Below, one piece after another: positions 42,069 to 50,162 of a stretch of 64,000 bases of DNA. Within the stretch, counting starts at the first letter, position 1; the number at the start of each line of letters is the position of its first letter. The position numbers were made by a program, and so were the translations under genes. Origin of the DNA: Desulfosporosinus shakirovi (GTDB lineage Bacteria > Bacillota > Desulfitobacteriia > Desulfitobacteriales > Desulfitobacteriaceae); NCBI RefSeq assembly GCF_020595055.1, contig NZ_JAJDOO010000013.1, forward strand, positions 62,001 through 126,000, in the 5' to 3' direction. The notes beneath the pieces were generated by a model. It was not told the DNA's origin. It ran no database searches and saw nothing but the letters and a program-made list of their open reading frames with translations.

Positions 42069-44378
42069 TTATTTGGCGAGTCGCTCAAACAACTTTTCAG
42101 CTTCTTCCGAAGGAACCGCTTTACTGAAGAGGTATCCTTGCATTTCATCACACAACTTGTCTTTTAAGAAGGAGCATTGGTTATTTGTTTCCACTCCTTC
42201 AGCAATCACATTCAACTGAAGGTTTTTGGCAAGCTGAATTATAGCCGTTACAACTTCCTTCCCATTATCTCCACTACTAATGTCCTGAATAAAGGTCTGA
42301 TCTATTTTCAACGTATCAATGGGCATGCGGCTTAAATAATTTAGGGAGGAAAATCCCGTTCCGAAATCATCAATCGAAATCCGTACTCCTAACTCTTTAA
42401 AGGCATTCAATATTTCAAGCGTAATTTCCCCTTTTTCCATGGCAATTCTCTCGGTGATTTCAAGTTCTAGCCATTGGGAATCCAATTTAGTATCCTGCAG
42501 AACTTGTTTAACTAATTTGATAAAACCTGGGTCTTGAAATTGCCGAGCAGAGATATTGACTGCTATTCTTAAAGGGATAAACCCTTGATCTTGCCAGGTT
42601 TTGTTTTGAGCACAGGCAGTTCGTAAAACCCATTCTCCAATAGGTATAATCAGACCTGTCTCTTCCGCTACAGGAATGAAGGCCGCTGGGGAAACCAGTC
42701 CCAACTCGACTGAGTTCCAGCGAAGGAGGGCTTCCAGCCCTACAATGTGTCCGGTATCCAGATTGACTTGAGGCTGATAGTGCAGGACAAATTCTCCGCG
42801 AATTAAAGCTTTGCGGAGACTATTTTCGGTGGAGAGCCTTTGATTGGCTTTAATATTAAGTCCCGGAGTGAAAAACTGGCAGTTATTCCGCCCCCTTTCC
42901 TTAGCATAGTACATGGCAGTATCTGCCTGCTTCACCAAGGTCTCTCTATCGAGGCTATCGTCCGGATAGAGGCTAATTCCAATACTGGCACTCATGTAAA
43001 TTTCGTTGTCCTCTAAGATTATTGGTTTGGAGAAAACCCCTAAAATCCGTTCTGACACTGCTTTTGCTTCCATCTCATCTTTGATCTCAGGAAGTAAGAC
43101 CAGAAATTCATCCCCACCCTGCCTGGCCACCGTATCTCCTTCACGCAAGGTCTGATGTATGCGCTCTGCTACGCTTTTGAGGAGTTGATCACCAAGATTG
43201 TGCCCCATAGTATCATTAATCAGTTTAAAGCGGTCTAAATCCAAGAACATAACCGCCACCTTACCCTCTTTTCGTCTCGCCCGGGCTAATGCCTGCTTTA
43301 AATGCTCATTGAACAAGAAACGGTTAGGGAGCCCAGTTAAGGCATCATGTTGGGCTTGATGGGCCAGTTCTTTCATATGATTCCGCTTATAACTGACATC
43401 ACGAAACACTAAAACAGCTCCTATTATTGTATCATCCCTATCCCGTATAGGAGCTGCCGAGTCCTCAATTGAAACTGTATTCCCCAGCTTATTTTTCAAA
43501 ACGATTTGATCTGCTATGCTGACAACCCGACCTTCTCTTAAACTGCGGGTAACCGGACTTTCAACCGATTCCCCTGTTTCTTCATTAATAATCTTAAACA
43601 CTTTTTCTAAAGATAAACCTATTGCCTCTTTATTCGACCAACCTGTCAAGGCCTCAGCTACCGGGTTAAAATATTCAATCTTCGCTTGAACATCAGTGGT
43701 TATCACGGCATCTCCTATGGACTCTAACGTAACCTGGGCCCGTTCCTTCTCAAGCCAAATCTCAGCCTCGACCTTTTTACGTTCAGAAATATCGCGAATG
43801 AGACTTATAATAATCGGTTTTCCATTTGAGGTTGCCCCCTTAGCGCTAACGTCGATAGGAAATACACTGCCATCTTTGCAGACATGCTTCAGTTCAAATC
43901 GCATTCCTTTGGGCGCGTTTTGAAGAAAGAATGGCACTGTTAACTGATCCTCCGGCAAACGCAACTTATTAACAGGCATATTGGTCAATTCTTGACGAGT
44001 ATAACCATAACGTTTCACTGCTGCTTCATTAGCATCCATAATCTGTCCCTCCGGGCTGATAAATATAATTATATCTTGAACCTCATCAGCCAAAAGCCGA
44101 TAGCGTTCCAAGACGGCCCAATCTTTTTTTAGTGCTTGCTCCGATTTCTGAAGGGAGTTATATCCGGATTGAATAAGGAAGTAAAGCAAAATCGCCGTGA
44201 CTAAGACAAAAAGCCCCCCTTTAAGAGTCGACAACTTGAGGAGCTCCAGTTGATCAGAGATAATTAGAGCTATTGAACCATCAGAAAAAAGAATCCATAT
44301 CCAACCAGTCAGCCCATAAAGAATAACAATCCGCAAAGGAGTGATCTTGCTAAAATCCCATTTACAATTAAAATCCAT
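42069..44378 (-). CDS. Membrane-bound PAS-PAS-GGDEF-EAL cyclic-di-GMP turnover protein
   Basis: Two membrane helices (about residues 14-38 and 53-74), a PAS domain (about 90-205) with a PAC-like end FPIDVSAKGATSNGKPIIIS, a second PAS (about 210-335), a GGDEF domain (about 345-500) and an EAL domain (about 515-769). The cyclase motif RQGGDEFLVLL is intact, and the phosphodiesterase motifs VGLEALLRW, ITERIAME and ISIDDFGTGFSSLNYL are intact, so both activities are possible. It probably senses a small ligand or redox state through PAS. The nearby type IV pilus genes are plausible c-di-GMP targets, but no link is shown. Terminated by the long hairpin at 41989-42042. Confidence 0.92.
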   Translation of the reverse strand: MDFNCKWDFSKITPLRIVILYGLTGWIWILFSDGSIALIISDQLELLKLSTLKGGLFVLVTAILLYFLIQSGYNSLQKSEQALKKDWAVLERYRLLADEVQDIIIFISPEGQIMDANEAAVKRYGYTRQELTNMPVNKLRLPEDQLTVPFFLQNAPKGMRFELKHVCKDGSVFPIDVSAKGATSNGKPIIISLIRDISERKKVEAEIWLEKERAQVTLESIGDAVITTDVQAKIEYFNPVAEALTGWSNKEAIGLSLEKVFKIINEETGESVESPVTRSLREGRVVSIADQIVLKNKLGNTVSIEDSAAPIRDRDDTIIGAVLVFRDVSYKRNHMKELAHQAQHDALTGLPNRFLFNEHLKQALARARRKEGKVAVMFLDLDRFKLINDTMGHNLGDQLLKSVAERIHQTLREGDTVARQGGDEFLVLLPEIKDEMEAKAVSERILGVFSKPIILEDNEIYMSASIGISLYPDDSLDRETLVKQADTAMYYAKERGRNNCQFFTPGLNIKANQRLSTENSLRKALIRGEFVLHYQPQVNLDTGHIVGLEALLRWNSVELGLVSPAAFIPVAEETGLIIPIGEWVLRTACAQNKTWQDQGFIPLRIAVNISARQFQDPGFIKLVKQVLQDTKLDSQWLELEITERIAMEKGEITLEILNAFKELGVRISIDDFGTGFSSLNYLSRMPIDTLKIDQTFIQDISSGDNGKEVVTAIIQLAKNLQLNVIAEGVETNNQCSFLKDKLCDEMQGYLFSKAVPSEEAEKLFERLAK

Positions 44379-44385
44379 AATAAGC

Positions 44386-44499
44386 TCACTCCTTTGTATT
44401 TGCTTTATTCTTCAATAAAATTAATATTCCTGCAATTATACTTAAGTACAGCAAATAAAGGTCAGACCACTGTGAAATCCGCTTAACTAAGTCGAACAT
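44386..44499 (-). CDS. Putative 37-residue membrane protein upstream of the GGDEF-EAL gene
   Basis: ATG at 44499, after AGGGAGAGGG at about 5 bases, opens a frame that ends TGA at 44386, eight bases before the GGDEF-EAL start. The peptide has a short amphipathic start (MFDLVKRISQWSD), one hydrophobic stretch LYLLYLSIIAGILILL and a basic tail ending KNKANTKE. Its stop sits next to the binding site of the following gene, so the two would be coupled. The pattern fits a small regulatory membrane protein. I do not recognise a family. Confidence 0.5.
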   Translation of the reverse strand: MFDLVKRISQWSDLYLLYLSIIAGILILLKNKANTKE

Positions 44500-44539
44500 T
44501 GAGGCCCTCTCCCTATTTGCAGGAGGGACCACATAAATA

Positions 44540-44577
44540 AGAGCGCTTCGGTCTATAATTACCTTCCGCAGCGCTCT
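44540..44577 (-). terminator. Intrinsic terminator of the ribonuclease J gene
   Basis: AGAGCGCT pairs with AGCGCTCT, extended by CGG/CCG inside, with TTATTTATG after it on the minus strand. It is 24 bases after the stop codon at 44601. Confidence 0.75.
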
Positions 44578-44600
44578 ATCTTAAATGAATCCTAAACGCG

Positions 44601-46274
44601 CTAATAATGCAGTAACACGGGCAAAATCATGGGGCGCCTCCGAGTCTTATCCCATAAGTATTTGCTTAGACTATCCCGAATGTTAGCTTTCAAAACTCCC
44701 CACTCAATTTGGTCTTTCTGAAATTGTCTTTCTAAGGTATTTACTACCTCCTTCTTTGCTCCGTCAATTAAGGTGTCAGCTTCTTTCATAAATGTGAATC
44801 CTCTTGAAATAATATCAGGCCCGGATAAGATTCTATAAGGCTTGGCCTTGGAAAGTGCGGCTACAACCACAACCACCCCATCCTGTGCCAATTGCTGACG
44901 ATCCCGCAGAACAACCTGCCCCACATCTCCTACACCCAGCCCGTCAATGTAAACACTTCCCGCTTCCACACGCTCGCCAAATTCCATTCGATTTGGAGAA
45001 AGTTCAACACGTGAGCCAAGCTGGGTTATGGCGATGTCTTGGTCAGCATAGCCAAGGGAATGACCGATTTTTCGAAAGCCCACTTGATGACGAATTTCAC
45101 CGTGATGCGGTATCAGAAAACGCGGCTGGACGAGACGGATCACGAGCTTAATCTCTTCTTGATTAGCGTGTCCGGACACATGAACCTGTCCCATTTCTTT
45201 GGTCACAACTTCAGCTCCGATTTGATAAAGATGATTGATTGTCTTACCGACCAACTTCTCGTTACCGGGTATCGGTGTTGCCGCCATAATCACCATGTCC
45301 CCAGCCAAAACATTGATCTGCCGATGGCTTCGAGTGGCCATCCTCGTCAAGGCGGCCAGCGGCTCTCCTTGACTGCCGGTGGTGAGCACGAGTAATTTCT
45401 CAGATGGCATATTTCCAACCTCAGCACTGGGAACTAAGATATTTTCATCCGGCAATTTCAGATATCCCAGTTCTATTGCAGTTCGAACCACATTTTCCAT
45501 ACTTCTTCCCACAACGCAAACCTTGCGTCCAATATCCGCAGCTGCATCAATCGCTTGCTGAATCCGGTGCACATTCGAAGCAAAGGAAGCCATGATAATC
45601 TTCCCTTCAGCCCGTTCGAACCACTCCCGCAAGGCCTTTCCAACAGCCATTTCGGACACAGTAACACCGGGCCTCTCTGCGTTTGTTGAATCGCAAAGCA
45701 GAGCCAGCACCCCTTCCTGCCCCCAAGCTGCCAGTTTTCCAAGTTCCATGTCCTGACCGTCAATCGGCGTATAGTCGACCTTAAAGTCCCCGGTATAAAT
45801 CACTCTGCCCACCGGCGTAAGTAAAGAATACCCTACTGCATCAGGAATACTGTGGGTAACCCGAAAGGCTTCCACTTTAAACGCCCCCGCCTGAATGGGT
45901 ACGCCTGGTTCAAGAATGTTAATCAAAGACTCTGGGTATGGAGTCCGCTCCTGAAACTTTGCCCCTACTAACCCTAAGGCTAATTTAGTTCCATAAATAG
46001 GAATGTTCAATTTAGGCAAAATGAAGGGAAGTCCTCCAATATGATCTTCATGTCCATGAGTAATAAAGAGTCCTCTAATACGGTCACGGTTTTTCTCTAA
46101 ATAGGTTATATCGGGAATCACTAAATCGATGCCAAGTAATTCTTCATCCGGGAACTTTACCCCCCCATCGATGATTACAATGGAATCCTCGTATTCAAAG
46201 ACAAGCAGATTTTTCCCAATTTCTCCGGTTCCTCCGAGGGGAATCACACTAAGCTTTGACGTCTTATTGGGCAA
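44601..46274 (-). CDS. Ribonuclease J
   Basis: Metallo-beta-lactamase/beta-CASP nuclease with 5'-3' exo- and endonuclease activity, the major mRNA turnover enzyme of many Firmicutes. The metal motif is HGHEDHIGGLPF, the beta-CASP region includes LCDSTNAERPG and VSGHANQEEIKLVIRLVQP, and PHHGEIRH carries a later metal histidine. I chose the TTG at 46274 (557 residues, standard length), 8 bases after AGGAGGTG. A frame from 46334 reads through a hairpin that contains this binding site. Whether it is RNase J1 or J2 cannot be decided by eye. It sits between efp and the GGDEF-EAL gene. Confidence 0.93.
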   Translation of the reverse strand: MPNKTSKLSVIPLGGTGEIGKNLLVFEYEDSIVIIDGGVKFPDEELLGIDLVIPDITYLEKNRDRIRGLFITHGHEDHIGGLPFILPKLNIPIYGTKLALGLVGAKFQERTPYPESLINILEPGVPIQAGAFKVEAFRVTHSIPDAVGYSLLTPVGRVIYTGDFKVDYTPIDGQDMELGKLAAWGQEGVLALLCDSTNAERPGVTVSEMAVGKALREWFERAEGKIIMASFASNVHRIQQAIDAAADIGRKVCVVGRSMENVVRTAIELGYLKLPDENILVPSAEVGNMPSEKLLVLTTGSQGEPLAALTRMATRSHRQINVLAGDMVIMAATPIPGNEKLVGKTINHLYQIGAEVVTKEMGQVHVSGHANQEEIKLVIRLVQPRFLIPHHGEIRHQVGFRKIGHSLGYADQDIAITQLGSRVELSPNRMEFGERVEAGSVYIDGLGVGDVGQVVLRDRQQLAQDGVVVVVAALSKAKPYRILSGPDIISRGFTFMKEADTLIDGAKKEVVNTLERQFQKDQIEWGVLKANIRDSLSKYLWDKTRRRPMILPVLLHY

Positions 46275-46278
46275 CAAA

Positions 46279-46331
46279 AAAACACCTCCTATGGTAGCAC
46301 TAAACTTACTTTGCCCCATAGAAGGTGTTTT
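46279..46331 (-). promoter_or_regulatory. Leader hairpin burying the ribonuclease J ribosome binding site
   Basis: In the transcript AAAACACCTTCTATGG (46331-46316) can pair over all 16 positions (one U-G wobble) with CCATAGGAGGTGTTTT (46294-46279), loop 21 bases. The 3' arm contains the AGGAGGTG of the gene, and TTTT follows directly, making an 8-base T-run. It could repress translation, end transcription, or both. Confidence 0.75.
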
Positions 46332-46345
46332 CATGTCATATTATA

Positions 46346-46380
46346 TACTTACAAGACCCCCACTTTTGTTCAAGTGGTTA
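46346..46380. repeat. Second copy of CTTACAAGAC-CCCCACTT motif
   Basis: CTTACAAGACCCCCACTT differs by one base from CTTACAAGACTCCCACTT at 28273-28290, and it is again followed by a short loop and an AAGTGG arm. It lies between efp and the ribonuclease J leader. Confidence 0.5.
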
Positions 46381-46460
46381 CTCCATACCAAACCCTCAGG
46401 CTTGCTAGTCTTCCATTGCAACAATTCCGACTTCCGGCATCTGATCTCTGACCCCTTGTT

Positions 46461-47021
46461 TTACTGAGCCCGTTGAACATAGCTTCCGGTTCTTGTATCA
46501 ATGATCAAAACATCTCCCTCATTGACAAAGAACGGAACTTGCACGACAGTACCAGTTTCCAAGGTTGCAGGCTTAGTCCCTCCGGTAGCCGTGTCCCCTT
46601 TGACTCCCGGTTCAGTGGCGGCAACTGCAAGTTGAACTGTATTTGGCACATCAACTCCAATGACCTCCACGTCAAAGAAAAGCACCCCTAAAGTCATGTT
46701 TTCTTTCAACCACTTGACACCGTCTCCGATTTGAGCCTCTGTCAAAGAAGTTTGCTCATAGGTCTCCTTGTCCATGACCACAAAGTGTTCCCCATCTTTA
46801 TAGAGGTAATCCATCTCTCGGCGCTCAACATGGGCCTTTTCAACCTTTTCTCCGGCATTAAACCTCCGCTCCACAACTCCGCCGGTTTTGACATTTTTCA
46901 ATTTCGTACGCACAAAGGCAGCGCCTTTACCGGGCTTGACATGTTGGAATTCAACCACTGAAAATACATCACCATCTAATTCGATGGTTAAACCTGTCTT
47001 AAAATCGTTTGTAGAAATCAT
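46461..47021 (-). CDS. efp: Elongation factor P
   Basis: Rescues ribosomes stalled at polyproline. Three beta-barrel domains, 186 residues as usual. The tip loop is KPGKGAAF with Lys32 at the position modified in many bacteria. The C-terminal signature lies around [20 protein letters not shown]. It follows the M24 peptidase gene at 180 bases, a widespread pairing. Confidence 0.96.
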   Translation of the reverse strand: MISTNDFKTGLTIELDGDVFSVVEFQHVKPGKGAAFVRTKLKNVKTGGVVERRFNAGEKVEKAHVERREMDYLYKDGEHFVVMDKETYEQTSLTEAQIGDGVKWLKENMTLGVLFFDVEVIGVDVPNTVQLAVAATEPGVKGDTATGGTKPATLETGTVVQVPFFVNEGDVLIIDTRTGSYVQRAQ

Positions 47022-47201
47022 GTTATTTCTTCCCCCTAATAATTCTTGTATAAGTTAGTTTGTCCTCTTCTAACATCTAATACTTAGATATCCCTAAGCA
47101 ATATCCCTGATTCCGGTAAGGTTCTTTCCGGTCTGAATCTTCGTGCTTCCTCGGCGGTGCTTGCGAAAGATGTTATCCAACAGTTAGCATTAGGACAAAA
47201 T

Positions 47202-48263
47202 TTACTCGAAAATAATGAATTCTTTCGGTGCTTTAGTTAATACTTCACAGCCGTTTTCTGTCACCAAAACAATATCTTCAATCCGGACACCGCCCCAATT
47301 AGGGATATAGATACCAGGTTCGACGGTAATGACCATACCCGGCTCCAGCAAGCGTTCTTCCCTTTTATTTAGATTCGGACCTTCATGGATAGCCAGTCCA
47401 ACAGAGTGTCCCAATCCATGTCCGAAGTAATCTCCATAACCGGCCTTTTCGATCATCGCGCGGGCTACAGCATCTACTTCTTTTCCGGTTCGTCCCGGAG
47501 CAACTGCTTGAATCCCTGCCCGCTGGGCAGCCAAGACAGTAGCATAAACCTGCCGATGCTTGTCCTCCGGATCGCCGATGAACACAGTTCGAGTGATATC
47601 TGAGCAGTAACCTTGATAAATCGCTCCGAAATCCATTGTCAGGAACTCTCCTAATTGAACTCTCTTTGAACTGGCTGTCCCATGAGGCATCGCTGAACGA
47701 ACACCCGAAGCCACGATGAATTCGAATGACCCTCCGCTTGCACCAGCCCGGCGCATAGAAAATTCTAAGTTGAGGCCAATTTCTTCCTCCGTCTGTCCGA
47801 TTTCTATGGTTTTTAATGCTTCATCAAACGCCATATCTGCAATCTTAACTGCTTGTCGAATCAACTCAATCTCAGAACTATCCTTTATCGAACGCAGGTG
47901 ACTGACAAGATCAGGTAATGAGATAAGTTCTGCTTGTGAAAAGGCATCCTTTAATTTGCCAAAGTCCGCATATGTGATAAAGTCCCCTTCAAAGCCAACC
48001 CTTTGTGCCTGTTGTCCGACTTCTGACAAAGTCGTAAAGTGGTCCTGCCCCGCGTCAATAATTTCAAACTCAGGGGCCTGGGCTTTGGCTTGTTCTATGT
48101 AGCGAAAGTCGGTCAATAAAAAGGCTTTTTCTAATGTAATATACAAAGTGGTTTCTCCACCGGAAAACCCGCTTAAGTATCGTCCATTCTCCGGACGCAT
48201 TACAACATATGCGTCGATATTTCCGTTGTGCATCTGTTGACGCATTTGTTGCAGACGACTCAC
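47202..48263 (-). CDS. Xaa-Pro aminopeptidase / M24 family peptidase
   Basis: Creatinase-like N-terminal domain (about residues 1-125) followed by the M24 pita-bread catalytic domain. Metal ligands are visible in TMDFGAIYQGYCSDITRT, FGHGLGHSVGLAIHEGP, and ITVEPGIYIPNWGGVRIED. The 353-residue length is typical of the PepP/YqhT group in Firmicutes. Lies between aroQ and efp, as in Bacillus (yqhS-yqhT-efp). Exact specificity is not certain. Confidence 0.92.
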   Translation of the reverse strand: MSRLQQMRQQMHNGNIDAYVVMRPENGRYLSGFSGGETTLYITLEKAFLLTDFRYIEQAKAQAPEFEIIDAGQDHFTTLSEVGQQAQRVGFEGDFITYADFGKLKDAFSQAELISLPDLVSHLRSIKDSSEIELIRQAVKIADMAFDEALKTIEIGQTEEEIGLNLEFSMRRAGASGGSFEFIVASGVRSAMPHGTASSKRVQLGEFLTMDFGAIYQGYCSDITRTVFIGDPEDKHRQVYATVLAAQRAGIQAVAPGRTGKEVDAVARAMIEKAGYGDYFGHGLGHSVGLAIHEGPNLNKREERLLEPGMVITVEPGIYIPNWGGVRIEDIVLVTENGCEVLTKAPKEFIIFE

Positions 48264-48282
48264 TAAATGTCTCCCCCTTTTC

Positions 48283-48330
48283 GTAGTTCGTGGTTTGTAG
48301 TACGTGGTTCTAATATCCGATTCGCGCGTT
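48283..48330. repeat. TTCGTGG-type intergenic repeat
   Basis: Degenerate tandem units TTCGTAG, TTCGTGG, TTTGTAG, TACGTGG and TTCTAATA. The tract resembles that at 32549-32586 and lies in the 65-base gap between aroQ and the M24 peptidase gene. Confidence 0.5.
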
Positions 48331-48769
48331 ATGCCCGCTGCTCTTGGTAGTCAATAGCATAACGCATGGCTAATCCATACCCCTCTGCACCAAGCCCTGA
48401 AATCTGTCCGATGCAGACCGGCGCAATAACTGAATTGGCTCGAAATGCTTCACGAGCATGGATATTGGACAGATGAACCTCAACCGCCGGAACCTTTACT
48501 CCACTAATAGCATCTCGAATGGCATAACTCGTATGCGTCCAAGCCCCAGGATTAAGGATTAAAAAATCAGCAGGTGTCAAGTCTTGAATCCAATCTATGA
48601 GAACCCCCTCATGATTGGTTTGCCGGCACTCAACGTTTATCTTGGCTTCATCAGCTAATCTTAGTATTCCCTGATTAATCTCTGCCAATGTTTGCGATCC
48701 ATAATGCTCAGGCTCACGCACCCCTAATAAATTGATATTTGGACCATTAAACACCCATATCTTACCCAT
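48329..48769 (-). CDS. aroQ: 3-dehydroquinate dehydratase, type II
   Basis: Third step of the shikimate pathway. NGPNINLLGVREPEHYGSQT carries the catalytic tyrosine, the arginine is in the flexible loop, and VEVHLSNIHAREAFRANSVI holds the substrate-binding histidine and arginine. The 146-residue length is normal. Other shikimate genes (aroB, aroK) are 14 kb away in this window. Confidence 0.95.
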   Translation of the reverse strand: MGKIWVFNGPNINLLGVREPEHYGSQTLAEINQGILRLADEAKINVECRQTNHEGVLIDWIQDLTPADFLILNPGAWTHTSYAIRDAISGVKVPAVEVHLSNIHAREAFRANSVIAPVCIGQISGLGAEGYGLAMRYAIDYQEQRA

Positions 48770-49101
48770 TTAATCACTTCCTTAACTACCTTTAAAATTT
48801 TAACACAATTTTCTATTGTAGCATAGTATTTTTAGGAGTGATCCATGCATAAGGACAATGGACAACAGTGTATTGCAATCGCCCTCAATATTATTTACAT
48901 AATATCATAATCCGTGATGAAGTCAGGAAATTAATGAATTAACGATAGACACGTTGAATAATAAGGCAATTAGTGGCCAAACAGGTAATCGACTTTGACA
49001 GACGGCTTGTCCGAAAATCGAATGCGCATTCGTTTCTCGGACAAGCCCGATTTGTAAGACCGGATTTCATCTATTTCTATTCGACCAACCTCACTATGGG
49101 A
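48770..49101. other. 331-base gap upstream of aroQ
   Basis: No convincing gene. It carries a compound palindrome (49004-49047) and the aroQ promoter region. A 21-codon plus-strand frame at 48845-48910 follows AGGAGTGATCC but has no other support. Confidence 0.5.
49004..49047. repeat. Compound palindrome, copy 1 (GGCTTGTCC family)
   Basis: Outer arms GGCTTGTCCGA and TCGGACAAGCC enclose the 14-base palindrome CGAATGCGCATTCG, separated by AAAT and TTTC. A relative with the same plan is at 54433-54477. Confidence 0.75.
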
Positions 49102-49791
49102 TCAGTTTGTAACGATAAGGTTATCCGAAAGGGGAAGAGAAGTAAGGCGACTCACGTCTACTTTTGAGGTGAACTGATTCCTCACTGCCACGACTTTTTC
49201 GACCAACTTGTTGGGGGAATATAGAAAGGCGGAAGTTATGGTAGGATTGGATGTATACTTGAGGTCAAAGCCCAGGAGTTCATCCGTCTTGGAATACATG
49301 TCTCCGGCTAGTGGTTTGGTAATACTCCCAATAAACGTGCCGCTGCCATCTTTTCGACAGTGCTGATCAGATTTCCTACCTTATCGTAATCATAGTCGAA
49401 GGTATGAAGGATTGGGCCAGTGGGTGTTTTCGAAACTGTTGCCTGCTTGCGCCGGCCTTACAGGTCATAGCTGAAACCGTAGGTTTCATTACTGGATAAT
49501 CTCAGAGTCTTAAGCAAGCCTAAGGGACCGTAGTCTAAGCTGACGGTGCAGCCGTTGGCATCCAGTCCGTAGGTGGTCAGGTTTTGAGCATGAAGGGGCG
49601 TTCTGTCCCAGCTGAATCCAAGAGCACCTTTCCCCAGGTATCATTCACGAGTTGCATGTCGAGATTGGAAAACCATTTCTGTCCGAAAATACCCTGTAAA
49701 GCCCCCCGGCTGTTATAGGTTCTCGTAACGCTATTGGGTATTCCCCGGCCCGGCAGGGAGAAATCCACCACTGAGCTACATCGACATGTCT
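49102..49791 (-). pseudogene. Decayed RHS/YD-repeat protein fragment
   Basis: Reading the minus strand in three frames gives pieces of an RHS protein in order: VDFSLPGRGIPNSVTRTYNS (from about 49768), then LTTYGLDANGCTVSLDYGPL and YGFSYDL-stop-GRRKQATVS, then FDYDYDKVGNLISTVEK, and finally DGSGTFIGSITKPLAGDMY continuing to 49102. At least two frameshifts and one in-frame stop (TAA at about 49460) break it, and the usual long repeat array is missing. RHS proteins are large polymorphic toxins or surface proteins. The remnant suggests an earlier insertion or deletion. Confidence 0.75.
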
Positions 49792-50162
49792 TGAATTGTG
49801 ATAATTTTACGAACTATTTGTGAGGAACTTATCAAGACCTAATACTATTCGCTCCCAATCGACAATCCCTTTTTTATCATTTAATTTATTCCATTTTCTA
49901 TGGTCACACATCACTCAATCTTTCTCTTTATCCATAAGTGCATTACAAGATTCTTAGTATAGATGAGTTCTTTGCGGTGTTCTGTTTTGAAATACTCTAG
50001 CATCAGCCGTATTCCCTGACTGATCATATAAATAACTTAGGTTAAAATAAGGGAAGGAGGATGTAACGAAACCTTTAGGTTTCGTTACATCCTCCTTTAA
50101 AAATCTAAGTTTTCCACATAATTTGTTATTTGTAGAAGACTTCCCTAGCTAATCCAAATTTG
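49792..50162. other. Roughly 370-base gap downstream of the pilus operon
   Basis: No gene is seen. A 44-base perfect hairpin is at 50054-50097. The rest is AT-rich without recognisable elements. Confidence 0.6.
50054..50097 (-). terminator. 21-base-arm perfect hairpin downstream of the pilus operon
   Basis: AAGGAGGATGTAACGAAACCT pairs perfectly with its complement around a 2-base loop. On the minus strand CCCTTATTTT follows. It lies about 65 bases past the LysM gene stop. Either a strong terminator or a mobile-element relic. Confidence 0.6.

Noticed and set aside
48845-48910. 21-codon plus-strand frame after AGGAGTGATCC
   Set aside because: The ribosome-binding-like sequence is suggestive, but the peptide is short, lacks features, and no promoter is evident.
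48973-49167. 64-codon plus-strand frame
   Set aside because: It crosses the compound palindrome at 49004-49047 and runs antisense to the RHS remnant; no start signal.
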